DNA of 64,000 nt from Beverwykella pulmonaria (Eukaryota; Ascomycota; Dothideomycetes; Pleosporales; Melanommataceae): contig BCHH01000001.1 of the NCBI GenBank assembly GCA_001599595.1, positions 2,823,837-2,887,836 on the forward strand, read 5' to 3'. The stretch's first letter is position 1. Each line of letters opens with the position of its first letter. The notes under the pieces are model-generated. The model was not told the DNA's origin, did not search any database, and saw only the letters and a list, made by a program, of their open reading frames with translations. Position numbers and translations under genes: made by a program. Positions 10,727 to 21,415 of the stretch are shown piece after piece.

Positions 10727-11187
10727 ACAGTTTTAGCCATATTGCGGTGGAGTAAAGGTGTGTGTGATAGAAATATAATCACACGGGGGTAGGAGGGCGA
10801 CTCGCAGCCATGCGATGTCCGAAGCAGCAATGCACTGAAGAAGGGAGAGAGGAGAATCAAGATGGAGGTTTGGCAGTAGACTGTTTGCAATTTCAATATA
10901 TCTAGCTACCAACCTAAATGAAAGATGATGGTGTGACGAAAAACAGATGAAGCATTCGTGATCTCGTTGGGGGTCGGTTCGTCTGTCGTTATGGGTGTCG
11001 ATTCCGAAAGATGTCTGGGTGTCGTGTTCGGGTCCCCATATATATACCGCGTTGAATGATGACGAAGCAAGCAGCTGACAGAGAAACCAAGACCTGTTCC
11101 CTGCATTATGCATCCAAGCCTTCCACCCATTCCAGTGGTATATTCGCGCAAAGTAGCACTTTGCTACGGCGCAATATGAGGCATAGT
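10727..11187 (-). repeat. Dispersed repeat family 1, copy 1
   Basis: Read on the minus strand, this segment matches 46345-46723 on the plus strand. Shared blocks include TGCGCCGTAGC near the start, CAGCTGCTTGCTTCGTCATC, and a run of nearly 30 nt around GCTGCTTCGGACATCGCATG. Block order and spacing are the same, with indels between. It is probably a decayed transposon or LTR fragment. Confidence 0.75.
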
Positions 11188-11466
11188 AGTCCTTGAGTAA
11201 TTTATAAGCTAGTCATGTTTTGTCTGCTTTGGCAGATCGTAGAAAGGTAAAGTGACAGGATCAGAAAGTGACTAGACTACATGTTCAAGTTATGGGGAAG
11301 AGAAGAAGAGGCCACCGCCGAACAGTTTTATATCTGTTGGAGGCCTTAAGGTGTGAGGACTGAGGGAATAAGTATAACAATATGAATATATGATGGAGCT
11401 TACTGGTTAACTCTCAGTACAGAACTGGGAACAGTTAGAGTAAGGTAGGACCCAAGGTTAGACCAT

Positions 11467-11613
11467 ATCTGTAAGCAGGAGAGTGGAGGAAAGAGTATCA
11501 AGATGTGTATTCGGTGTGAAGTATGTACAGCTGATCTATATATGACGGACTGATTAGTCAGTGGCATATCCACGTGACGGTATGCTGTCCTGGGCTTACA
11601 ATATTCACCACAG
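11467..11613 (-). repeat. Dispersed repeat family 2 (LTR-like), copy 1
   Basis: On the minus strand this reads through TGTAAGCCCAGG, ATCAGTCCGTCA, ATCAGCTGTACATAC, AATACACATCTTGATAC and CCTGCTTACA. The same blocks occur in the same order at 37689-37791 on the plus strand, which lacks about 25 nt. The promoter-like, non-coding character fits a solo LTR remnant. Confidence 0.7.
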
Positions 11614-11737
11614 TTTATCAATCCTAGTGTTCTTATAGAAGTTAGACAATTGGAGGCTCTCTGTTCATATTGACTCCTTACACGGAAGATCATGAAGCTT
11701 CTAACGTCACATATCGCGCAAAAGTAGGAGTAGGCCC

Positions 11738-12291
11738 TTATTTGTCCGCTGACTTTAGACCGCTCCCTTCAAACGCATCCCGAACCATCGCCGTGTCCAT
11801 ATACCCTTTTATGCTGAAAATTTGCCCTTCGGTATTGAAACCAACAATGTACAAGTACTGATTTTTATAGTCTTTGCCTAAAATTTGGTGATTATTAGCA
11901 TTCATACATCTAGGTATGACTCTCTCGAGCTAAGGCTGAAGCACAAAGGCAGGCATCTGTAAATACAATCCTTCCTTCCCTATATAAGTAGTAACATACC
12001 ATTTGTTAACTTTCCCTCACTCCCTTCAACCTCCACAACCGCCGTACGTTCACCATGCACAACCATCACATTGATAACCTGTAATTTGTGGGGAACAGTA
12101 AAAAGACTGGCAATTCTTCCCATGTCTGCTAGAACTTCGGCTTTGGAAGTGAAGTGACAAGCCTGCGGATGGACGGAGCCGGTTATGGTCCAGGATACAT
12201 CGTCTGTTACGTGGTCAAAGAATGAGCCGGCAGTTTCGGGAGAAGTAAGAAGATTGAAGATGGAGAATACGAAGTCCTTCGTTAGAGACAT
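11738..12291 (-). CDS. NTF2-like (SnoaL/ketosteroid-isomerase fold) protein, 143 aa
   Basis: Two exons are proposed, 12000-12291 and 11738-11877, with a 122-nt intron (GTATGT...TTTTAG) that keeps frame. The product has the NTF2-like layout: an N-terminal helical half, then DDVSWTITGSVHP, then beta strands, ending with FNTEGQIFSIKGYMDTAMV, which matches the last strands and helix of this fold. Members act as small-molecule isomerases, cyclases or hydrolases, or as subunits, and the sequence does not say which. No signal peptide is seen. It stands alone between repeats. Confidence 0.75.
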
Positions 12292-12700
12292 GAGATCTAA
12301 GTACTGTGACTGGGCGATAGAAGAATTTTTGATTAAGAGAGGAACGTTATGACCAACCTATTGTTGCATATGAAACTGGGGAAGAGAATGGCTATTATAG
12401 GGATGTAAGACACCCACGGCAGGCTCGGGTATATATCTCCAATCGGAAGAAGTATGACAAAGGAATTGTGGGGTCTGATATAAGACGGGAGCGCATTGGA
12501 CCTAGCATAGCTTAGCAAGTACGCTTTGATTGGATGGAGAGAGATCGCGTAGTGAGCATTGCCAATATTCGTATAGCATATAGCATCGTTCTTCCTTCGC
12601 TCTTCCAGTGATTAAGTCTAACAGTAACCGAAGTTAGCCTTTGGAATAGTATGATGTAAACAGGGTGCGGATCAGAGTTGTGGATGTATGTATGTATGTA

Positions 12701-12741
<41 letters not shown>

Positions 12742-14453
12742 TTGGTGAGGTACGATCAGCTGAGCCAGCTATTAGACCAGTAGATGAGTCAGCACTACAG
12801 TGGCCTGCTTACATATGGTTTATCCTAAGAAATACAAAGTATCTTAGCAGAGCCTTTTGGACATCAAATCAGCTCTAGTCGAACATATCAGCGGTCTTGG
12901 AACTAGGGTTCATCGTTCAAGCCCAATAGCCTCGCATTCCTCTCTTCTGGTCAAGGTAATATCCGACCCCAATCCTCAAGCTTTCCACTTTTGTCTCAGC
13001 ATCGCTTACTACATTCGCTTTCCACTCTTTGAAAACTGTCAACACTTCCAGACTCCTCAACATGAACGATACCTCTATGTGGAAAGAATTTTCATCCTCA
13101 TCGTCATCCAATTCATATTGCAGGTCCATCTCTCACGCCGAGAAACAGGGTTCTCACATTAGAAGGCATAGCGCTAAATAGCCTCATCATCATAGTCTTG
13201 TACGCTTTGGTTCCGTCACCATCGCTTCCGTATATCTTATGGGCGGCGCTTAAGCGCTGAGAGAACGGGTCTACTATCATGCTGCGTTGTTCTAGGAGGA
13301 ATCAAGTCAGAGCAGCTTATAAGCCGTTTGATCTTGGATTAGCTATTCACATCAGGACGAGCCTAAACCGTTACATATATGCTCGCATCAGTAGTTTCAA
13401 AGACCGGTAGGTTTAGTCGCCAAGTTTCAGCACTAGATAGTGAGGCTCACAGGTTTTCATCCTAGTGCTCAATTCTTTAGCCAAGAAACGGAACAAAGTG
13501 TCTCATAAAGCCGAACCTGAAACTTTATGGGACCCATCTTGCCCAGTGTATTCGAGGTAGACCGATATTAATAAATTGTCCAGGGAAATATTCCTGGAAA
13601 ATCATCCGCGAAATTTGGGCTGCTGTTTTGAGAAGGAAGCGACATAGTGGTCTTGTGCTCCGTTGTTTTTAAATAAAGGTCACGTGATTTTCTGTTAGTC
13701 GGTAACTTTAGGGAGCCTAGGCTCTGGCCGTATTCAACGATGGTGTTCAGTGGGTTAACTTTTGGTCTTTTAAACAAGGTGACGTTGTTTAACTGCAAAC
13801 TGTATTGGGAGTCTATACATAGCGTAGTTTTATTTAGACTACGGCATCCCCAATTGACTCGCTCTACGAGTCAAAAGCGCATTCAGGCGAGAATTTTTGC
13901 AGAGACAAGTATAGATCAACAACTACCGTGAGTAACTCTCATCGAGTTCATGGCCCCACGATTCGGGTCAATTGCTCTAGCGGACCAATCGTTGAAGCGA
14001 CTGTATTTATCCGCCCCTGCAGAATACAGGAGATAAGCGCCGACGATTTCTTGGAGATTCACCTTATTGGCCATTGTCAATCCCAATCAGGAATGCCCTG
14101 CGTTCTGTATGTGGCCGAGCTTTATATTTTCCGATCACACTGCATCCGAATCCAATAGCGCTGTTTACTTTCTCTCGTATCAGGTCTGCTCCGTCTTCTG
14201 TCCTACCTAAAATGTTGGTATAAGTTATTTCGGGCATCATCCAGGCTTCGAAGTCTGAAGCAAAAATGCGATGCAGCCACGGTGGGGGGGGTTTTTTTTT
14301 TTGGATTGATATACCTGAATTTCCTGGAAAGATATAAGGTGTTATTCAGAGTCATCCTAAATCCTTCCCGTCTTCGTCCCGCTCCCGCTCCTACACTACC
14401 TTTGTCGGGGCTTTTTGTTCCTCTGTTCCACTCGTTCATCCTCTTCGCTCAAC
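12292..14453. other. Long gene-poor region
   Basis: It contains a microsatellite (12684-12739) and a G-run/T-run (14283-14302). A 70-codon minus-strand frame at 12917-13129 reads like coding sequence (acidic N-terminus, amphipathic middle) but has no recognisable domain and no supported exon partners; it may be a gene relic. The last ~150 nt form the promoter and leader of the next gene. Confidence 0.5.
12684..12739. repeat. Compound microsatellite (ATGT)n(GT)n
   Basis: About five ATGT units run into about fifteen GT units without interruption. A short open frame across it is only the repeat. Confidence 0.95.
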
Positions 14454-16644
14454 ATGGATACTGATACTGAGACCATCGCCGCGGTATCTACACATGACGA
14501 AAAGTACCAAACAACCCTAAGGACTCTGACAGACGATGTCGGATCCGACACGCGACGGAGGTCTCGCAGTAAGGAAACTCGGGGCATCTGGCAACCGTAC
14601 ACGCGCAAGATTATATTTGCTTGTGGTCTTTGTGTGCTACCTATCTTGGTCTTCACACTCACAATCATTGCGCTAGTTTTCCAACATTCAGTCAAGCGGA
14701 GCTCAGATTGCGTAAACTCAGAGCTCTGTCCTTCGACAATGATATCGAATATCACCAGTGGCTCTAGTAAATCCAACTACTATGTAGACTTTCCCGCCGC
14801 TCGGCTTGCGTTCCTATCCTCTCTATCATCGACTATTTCCTTCTCACTGGTCGGTATCTTAATGACCCTCTACGCATACTCGATGGCTCGCTCGCTTCTC
14901 CATCTATCGGATACGAAAGACTTTCCCGAGCATCTACCAACACCCTATCAAACGAGCATGCTTGTGCGAGTTCTCAATGCCGAGTTGTTGTCTTTGTGGG
15001 AGCTAGGATTTGGGGGCGTCATTCGAGCAATCTTCAATATGAAGCTTTCGACATGGAGAAGCGACTTGAAGTCCCCGAAGCTTCTTCGAAACGCCGTTCT
15101 AGTGTTTCTCTGCTGTCTTGTTTCCAGGTAAGAATTACATATTTTCATTGCCATCCGCAATCAGTCGCTGATATTGGCAGTCTTTTTATTCAAGTCGCGG
15201 ACACATACCTTCACATCAGTATCGATTCAATCAACATGGTCCAATTCTACTCCGAAACCATTGAAACCCACCAGTTCAGCCGTGGTCTAGCACCATGGTG
15301 TCTCGATCGCGAAATCGGAACATACAAAAACAAGAACTTCTGGAGCTGCGGTGTGTACCCAATCAGCGACGAAATCACCCCCACAATCCAGCTCTCTAAC
15401 AATACCCTTTTCAACGAGTACGATGTCGGTCCGAAAAAGGACTACATTCTCAACTATACTGATACAGAAGGCGTGCAGTACGCAATCGTAGGCCCACCAC
15501 AGGCGAACCAGGATCTAGATTGGACAGCGTCTTCCTTCGGAGTTTCTACTCAATGTACCCCGATACCCTTTCATGCCTGCAATATCTCCATGGCTGGCCC
15601 TACCCCCGAGGAGTACTATTTCCCGTTCAACTGCTCTGCCGACCTCTCTGGTATTGATATAGCGGGAAATATGACGGCTGTTACGCATCAATACCACTTC
15701 TTTGATGCCCACAAGTACTTCCCGGAGAGAAGTGGGCCCTTCGACCACAAAGGGCGACTCAGCTCGCCCTTAGCTCATACTATCGGAATGAACCTCACGG
15801 ACGAAGATGCGAACGATGTCTTTCGAAATCCTTGGCATTCACTGAATATGGTGAGTATAATGGTTGACGAAAATGATCTACCGGAAGCATTCCTAGGTAA
15901 TCCATGGATATGGCATCAAGACAACTTTCCGGTCAACTTCATGATGTCGAACTGTACTACGACGGGTAACTCTTCCCGCCACCATATTGTTCTCAGCTCA
16001 TTTATTAACATCGAGCAGTATGGGACGTCGAATATGCAGCGGTAGGACATACGGTAGTTTCCATGTCCAAGAAGAAGAGCAATGGCACTGTTGCAGGAAC
16101 TCCAAGTATGGCTACACTGAGCTCCCTCGGATTCATCAACACACAATTTGATGCAGTTGATCGACAAGCGAGTACATCTATAACTACTCCGCAGAATTTC
16201 TGGGACACTTATATGCTAGGAATAAGCAAAGTCTTCACACTCCCGCTAGCTACTCACACGACTGGACGAACAGCTCATGCAGTACAACGACGAGTGTCGA
16301 AAGTCATAACGGAGATTCCCAAAGCCGCACTCTGGTGTCTGGTTGGCGCGAACTTGCTGTTCGCGATTTTAGGCTTCACACTCACGGTGATGGCTCTCTT
16401 GGTTACTACTCCAAGTGTCCACCAGGTCCAGGTTCGGCTTGGAATTGCAGGGCTGGTGGCTCAGCTTTTGGAGACACGTCACTCGGAGCGTGCTATTGAT
16501 AGTGATACAGATCTATTCAAGAAGCCTGGTGATGAGAAGGGGATGGCGTCTCCTAAAGTTGGTGTGAGAAGAACCGATACTGGTGGTTCTATATTTACAG
16601 TGGTTAGCTTGGATCAGGGGAGCACTCGGAAAGCGCAAAGATAA
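14454..16644 (+). CDS. Large multi-pass membrane protein with glycosylated ectodomain, 694 aa
   Basis: Three exons are proposed: 14454-15127, 15181-15965 and 16019-16644, both introns 53 nt and in frame. Membrane segments are visible at residues about 52-76, 112-140 and 214-228, and near the C-terminus in GANLLFAILGFTLTVMALLV. Between the third and last segments lies a ~330-residue, probably extracellular domain with several N-X-S/T sites and paired cysteines. This architecture is common in Pezizomycotina proteins annotated only as hypothetical membrane proteins. Function is unknown; a surface receptor or wall-associated protein is conceivable. Confidence 0.8.
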
Positions 16645-17540
16645 AGATAGCCTCTAAAGCTTCTATCATGTATATATATAGAATCAATCATGATCGTTGA
16701 CAAGATCTAATGTTGAGTTCTTCTATGACTAAGTTCAAGGAGCGACGACATCAAACATCTCTCCGGCTGTGCTCCTGAGACTAATTTTTCCATAATTCGG
16801 GCGTTCCCATTGAATAATAGTCTTGAGACTCAGGAAACACGTCGATTCTCACATCTATTTTGACTACGATATTGAATGTTAAGACACCACCCAATACTGC
16901 AGGAGATACTGTGAAACTCGCCACAATAGATACTAGCTCGAAATGTAGCTTAAAGTTTAGTCTACCACATGTAGTAGGATTTGTTTTATTCATTTGTCTG
17001 TTGTGACTCTGAAGCACAATAGTGAACAAAAGGAAGGAATATCACAGAAAGTGTAGAGTAGAGCGTGAGTAACACTTGTATCTTCTGAGCTCTTAGCTGT
17101 TTTAGTAAAGGAAGTTTGAATTTGAGTAACTTTATTTTATCGATGCCTTGAAATATTTGAAGTCGCTAGTTTACCACGTCTTTCCACGATGAGAAAATAC
17201 CAAGCAACTTATCTACTTGGAAAATATTCTCTTGTGCCTGCGCCTCCGTAAAATACTAGAATCAATACAACAATAATCATCACTCCCTCAATCTACTTGG
17301 TCACATCACGCCAGGATTGAATTCTTGCTGAGATGCGTCTTGGTTTTTATTGCCTTTATGGCAGCCGATAAGAAAAGTTTACGGGCGGCGTGAAAGAGCG
17401 CGTCACGCGTGCGGGCACGAGCCGCCCTTTAATTATTGGTTTTAATGTTCCACTCTCCCATCTTCTCATTGCTATAGTTCCTTTTGTCTTCGTGTTTTCC
17501 ACAATTAGCAACGTTGATTCGCTTAATTTTATCTCCGTAT
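16645..17540. other. Convergent intergenic region
   Basis: It lies between the membrane-protein gene and the 3' end of the DHA2 transporter. An 82-codon minus-strand frame (16781-17029) has no domain or start context. Nothing else is supported. Confidence 0.5.
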
Positions 17541-19279
17541 TTAAGCTACCCGCTCTGTCAATTGCGGAATTCCCGTTTTCGTCTCCATGTGCTCTGTTCT
17601 TAGATGTTGGTGCTTGATCAAGAAGCTCGCCACCATTGCAATAGCCGCTATGCCAGTGTACATGATGAACATGTTCCGTAAACTCGACGCGAAAGCGCCT
17701 CGCACGACCTGAAGCTGCGCAAAATCTTGTATATACTTGACGATGTCAATATTTGCTGCTGCTTGATCACCGGACAAGGCCTCGAGCACAGATTTTTCGA
17801 TGCCAGCGGCAGCAAGAGATGATTGGCAAGCAGCCATACTGTTCTGGAACACAACACCACCGAGAACGATAGACAAGGATGTTCCCAAGTTGCGGATAAA
17901 ACCCAATGTGGCTGTTGCTGACGCAGTATCAGCCTGGCTAACAGTGTTCTGGATGGCGATCATAGGCCCTTGAAATAGAAGTGCGGTACCAATACCGCCA
18001 ATGATTTCGAACCCGATGATCCTTCCAACGGATGTATCTGTGCGGAAACTAATGTATAGCCCTGTGCCCAACGTCATGAGCGTTGCCCCGGTCCAGAGGA
18101 TCTCCCTGTAGCGGCCTGTCTGGTGGATCAAGACACCAACCAGTATATCGACGGACGCTTCCGCTACCATCATTGGTACTATAAGAAGACCGCTACGGAG
18201 AGGAGAGGCCTGCTTCACGCTTTGGAAATACAACGGGAGGTAGTACTCTATGCCGATAGAGACCATGCTATGTGAAAAGGCAAGAAGGAAGGCTGCGTTG
18301 TTGGACCGGGTTATAAAGACGCTCAGTGGTATCAGGGGATATCTCGCCAGCCGTTTTTCGTTGAAGATGAAGAACCCAATCATCAACGTTCCAAGAACAA
18401 TCAAGCAGATGACCTTCGGGCTGTCCCAGGGAAATGTTGCGCCACCGAAGTCCAGTCCGAGGAGAAGTAGAAGAGCAACGGCCAGGATAGAGAGCGTCCC
18501 GCACCAATCAATGGCCATGATGCCTTCACTGAGCTTCGTTCGCGGGTTGTGCACATCGAGGAAAAGTAGCAAGAGTACAAATGCGATGCCACAGACCGGA
18601 AGGTTGATCCAGAAGCACCAGCGCCAGCTCGCAAGCTGTGTGAGCGCTCCTCCGATCAGAGGTCCAGTGGACCCAGCGAGTGCCCACATGACGCCTAGCA
18701 AGCCCAGATACAAAGCTCGGCTTCGCACACTAAATAGATCTGAGATCGTAATCGACACCATCTGCATCAGGCCGCCCCCACCCGTGCCTTGCAGCGCTCG
18801 CGCAGCAATCAACATCCGCATGCTTGTACTTAGGGCTGCCATCGTGCTGGCGACTGCAAAAACACTGACTGCTGCTAAGAGAGAAGGTTTACGGCCCCAA
18901 ATATCGCTACATTTGGCCCAGATTGGGCCTGATGCGGCGTTAGCTAGCAAGTACGCACCGCCAATCCAAACGTAGCCCGAAGCCGAGTGTAGAGCTGAGG
19001 AGATTGTGGGAATGGAAGTGGCGATGATGGTTTGATCGAGCGCTGCTACAAAAAGGACAAGCTAGAGGTACCATTAGCAGACTGGTACTCGTTGAAGGCT
19101 CAGGCGGGATAATGTACGTAAAGAGCGAGAAGAATAGCGTAGATACGCGGCTTTGAGCGGATATTGGGGGTCTCGAGTAGAGCGAGGGGCTCAATTGTAT
19201 GTTCATTGTGAGATGGCTCTGTCAAGGTTCCGGCATCGACATCGGCCGTAGCAGGCCCAAGGGGTGTGATACCGTCCAT
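17541..19279 (-). CDS. MFS transporter, DHA2 (14-TMS) drug/toxin efflux family, 560 aa
   Basis: Two exons are proposed, 19118-19279 and 17541-19061, with a 56-nt in-frame intron that splits the first membrane helix. The DHA2 signature ALDQTIIATSIPTI occurs at residues about 60-73. Motif A appears as SDIWGRKPS and antiporter motif C as ALAGSTGPLIGG. The length and about 14 hydrophobic segments fit proton-driven efflux pumps of the aflatoxin/HC-toxin pump type in the plasma membrane. No biosynthetic backbone gene is nearby, so its substrate is unknown and it may be a general drug exporter. Confidence 0.9.
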
Positions 19280-19639
19280 TGTGGTTTTTCTTGTGAGAGA
19301 GTGAAAGGGAGATACGGATTTATACCATGTCCGCACTCCATCGCAACAACAAATCAGCTGGAAGCAAAGCCTGGTCCGTGCCAGGTGACGCCACATCAAC
19401 CGCGCCCTTGATAGACAAGCAATACAGGCCATCACATCTTGCACGCCCTTTGAAGAACGCGCACTACAAACTTTGACAGACTTTTAGTCGCGTGTATTCC
19501 TGTTCCTTATTTCTCGGCTTCTCGGTCGCGCCGCCTGCTGTTGTGCAAGCACATGCGCGCACTTGTGGGCAGATGGCGATCTAATAGGCTAATTCCTCGT
19601 GCATTGCGTTCACTTCTCTTCGATAAACCTGCAGAAGCT

Positions 19640-20460
19640 CTAAGCTCTTGTGTACAAACGAAACCAGGGTAAGTATGGGACCGCACTGGACGCCAAATTC
19701 GCCATCAATGCCTTCAACGCCACGCTTGCGCGTCTACAGTTGCAGGTATCTTGCATCAACTTCACCTCCACCGAACCCATTGCCATGCTCCAGCTATACT
19801 CATACGAAACACATGCATTCGGTTACTCGGCGTTCTGTGGCCTCTTCAGTGAGGAGGATTTCCTGAACTACGAATACTACTACGATCTTTCCTTCTACTA
19901 CAACAATAGTCCTAGCTCGTTAGTCGCTGCTGTCTAAGGAAATGGTTACCTCGATGGGTACTTCGCCCGCTTCGCGGGCACAGTAGTCGGTGCTAATCAG
20001 ACGTTCGACGACACATCAACTTTTTCCCTGCTCAATCAGTTCATATACGCAGATGCTACCCACGAGGTTGTCGTATTGACACCCTCATGGACTTTAATCT
20101 CACTGCCCTGTTCGACGGTCCGCTCCTGTTAGCCACTGAAAATCACAGGGAGAATAGCTTCGTGGCTAGCAAGATTGTGCCGTTCGCGATACCTTTTACT
20201 ACTCAGGCCCTCTCTTACCTGACGTACAACGCCGCGAACCAGATCAGATTCATTGTATGCGTTTCATATTTCCCCTCTAATCCTGCTCCGTTGCAGTTCC
20301 CATCCGTTGCTGACTTGTGATACGTAGCAATGACGCCGTTGTCACTCTTGACAAGTCCTCTTCGGGATACCCATCAGATCCAAACGGTCTTTGTTCCTTC
20401 GATAATGTCGTCTCGGTTCTCACACCACTTCGGTGGGTGTCAGCTACAATAAATAGATGG
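19640..20460 (+). pseudogene. Decayed histidine acid phosphatase/phytase, C-terminal half
   Basis: Translation gives a clear match in order to the second half of fungal histidine acid phosphatases: AMLQLYSYETHAFGYSAFCGLF, EEDFLNYEY, DLSFYYNN, FIYADATHE (the HD/HE proton-donor region), MDFNLTALF and CSFD. The frame is broken by a TAA at 19935-19937 and by a frameshift near 20080. The N-terminal half with the RHGxRxP nucleophile is absent. A small intron seems to survive around 20255-20330. It once encoded a secreted phosphate-scavenging enzyme and cannot make one now. Confidence 0.8.
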
Positions 20461-21415
20461 CTCTTACATCGTAAAATGTTGTGAGCTAATAATGGACTGG
20501 GAGTAATAAATAATGCTTGTCTATATCCCGCCATGCTATTGCGTGTAAAATTCTGATAGTATGATCGAAGACTTCCTAGATGGTGACTTCTCGTATTGTT
20601 GTCGTTCGGATCAAAATCATCCGATGGTCTGACGGTCGCGCTTCGCCAGCAACGTTGCTCGGGTGCCCGACTTTAGTGTGAAACAATTCTTGAAAAAATA
20701 AGCGACGCTCTAAAGTGAAAGGGCTTCTTTCCGAGAATTGCTTCGTACCAGAGCCCGAGCCCGAGCCCGAGGCAAGTGGCGCACGGGCTAACACCGACTT
20801 GCCGGTGTGGACACTCAATCGCCGTCCCGCACTGCAAAAAAGCAACCTTCTGCAAGTGCTTACTATAGCACAACAACATAATCAAATAGAATTAAATTCT
20901 CGTGGAGTTGAGAAGGCGATACTCTATTTTACCAAGTAGCTTTTTATGTCTATATGCGTTGCTGTTGTTATTCTAGGAGGCGTTGAAGTAGACAATGGGT
21001 TATGATTTATACGGCAAGCCAGCGCCCCACACGCCTGCAATTTTGATTGACCTTGGGCACTATGAGCAAGGCCGGGCTCTGGGTGCCGTTTTGCGCCGAC
21101 TTTCATAGGCCAGCGTGTGGCTACGGCCGTTGGGTGATGCTGCTGACGTCGCGCCTTCCAGAGGCTGAAGCAGGTGAGGTCGCTCGGCCGAGCACTTCAG
21201 GTTCGGCACGCGCCTTCAACAGCCACCGACGCGATGCAAGGAGCACCAGAGATTCGTATATATATCCTGATCAGGACCGGGGCTTTTTTTTCTGTACAAC
21301 TTATATAAACTCAGGACGACTGCCTCTGGCCATACCACACATCTCCCATTAGAATCCCGCCTTCTACACCGCGCCCATCACACATAACACGATTCATTAC
21401 GACCAAGGCGCCACA
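20461..21415. other. Intergenic region upstream of the SNG1-like gene
   Basis: It holds a short (GAGCCC)4-like array near 20751-20774 and the promoter of the next gene. Open frames here are short and compositionally biased. No gene is supported. Confidence 0.55.
21304..21309 (+). promoter_or_regulatory. TATA box of the SNG1-like gene
   Basis: TATAAA lies 112 nt before the ATG at 21416. A TATATATAT run lies a further 40 nt upstream. Confidence 0.45.

Larger units (their letters stand above)
10449..11737. other. Gene-free region with two dispersed repeats
   Basis: No coding region is supported. The interval contains a dispersed repeat copy (10727-11187) and an LTR-like repeat copy (11467-11613), both with partners elsewhere in this window. 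Confidence 0.6.

Noticed and set aside
12678..12878. Open frame across the microsatellite
   Set aside because: It is produced by the GT repeat.
16781..17029. 82-codon minus-strand frame with hydrophobic stretches
   Set aside because: No start context, no partner exons, no recognisable domain.
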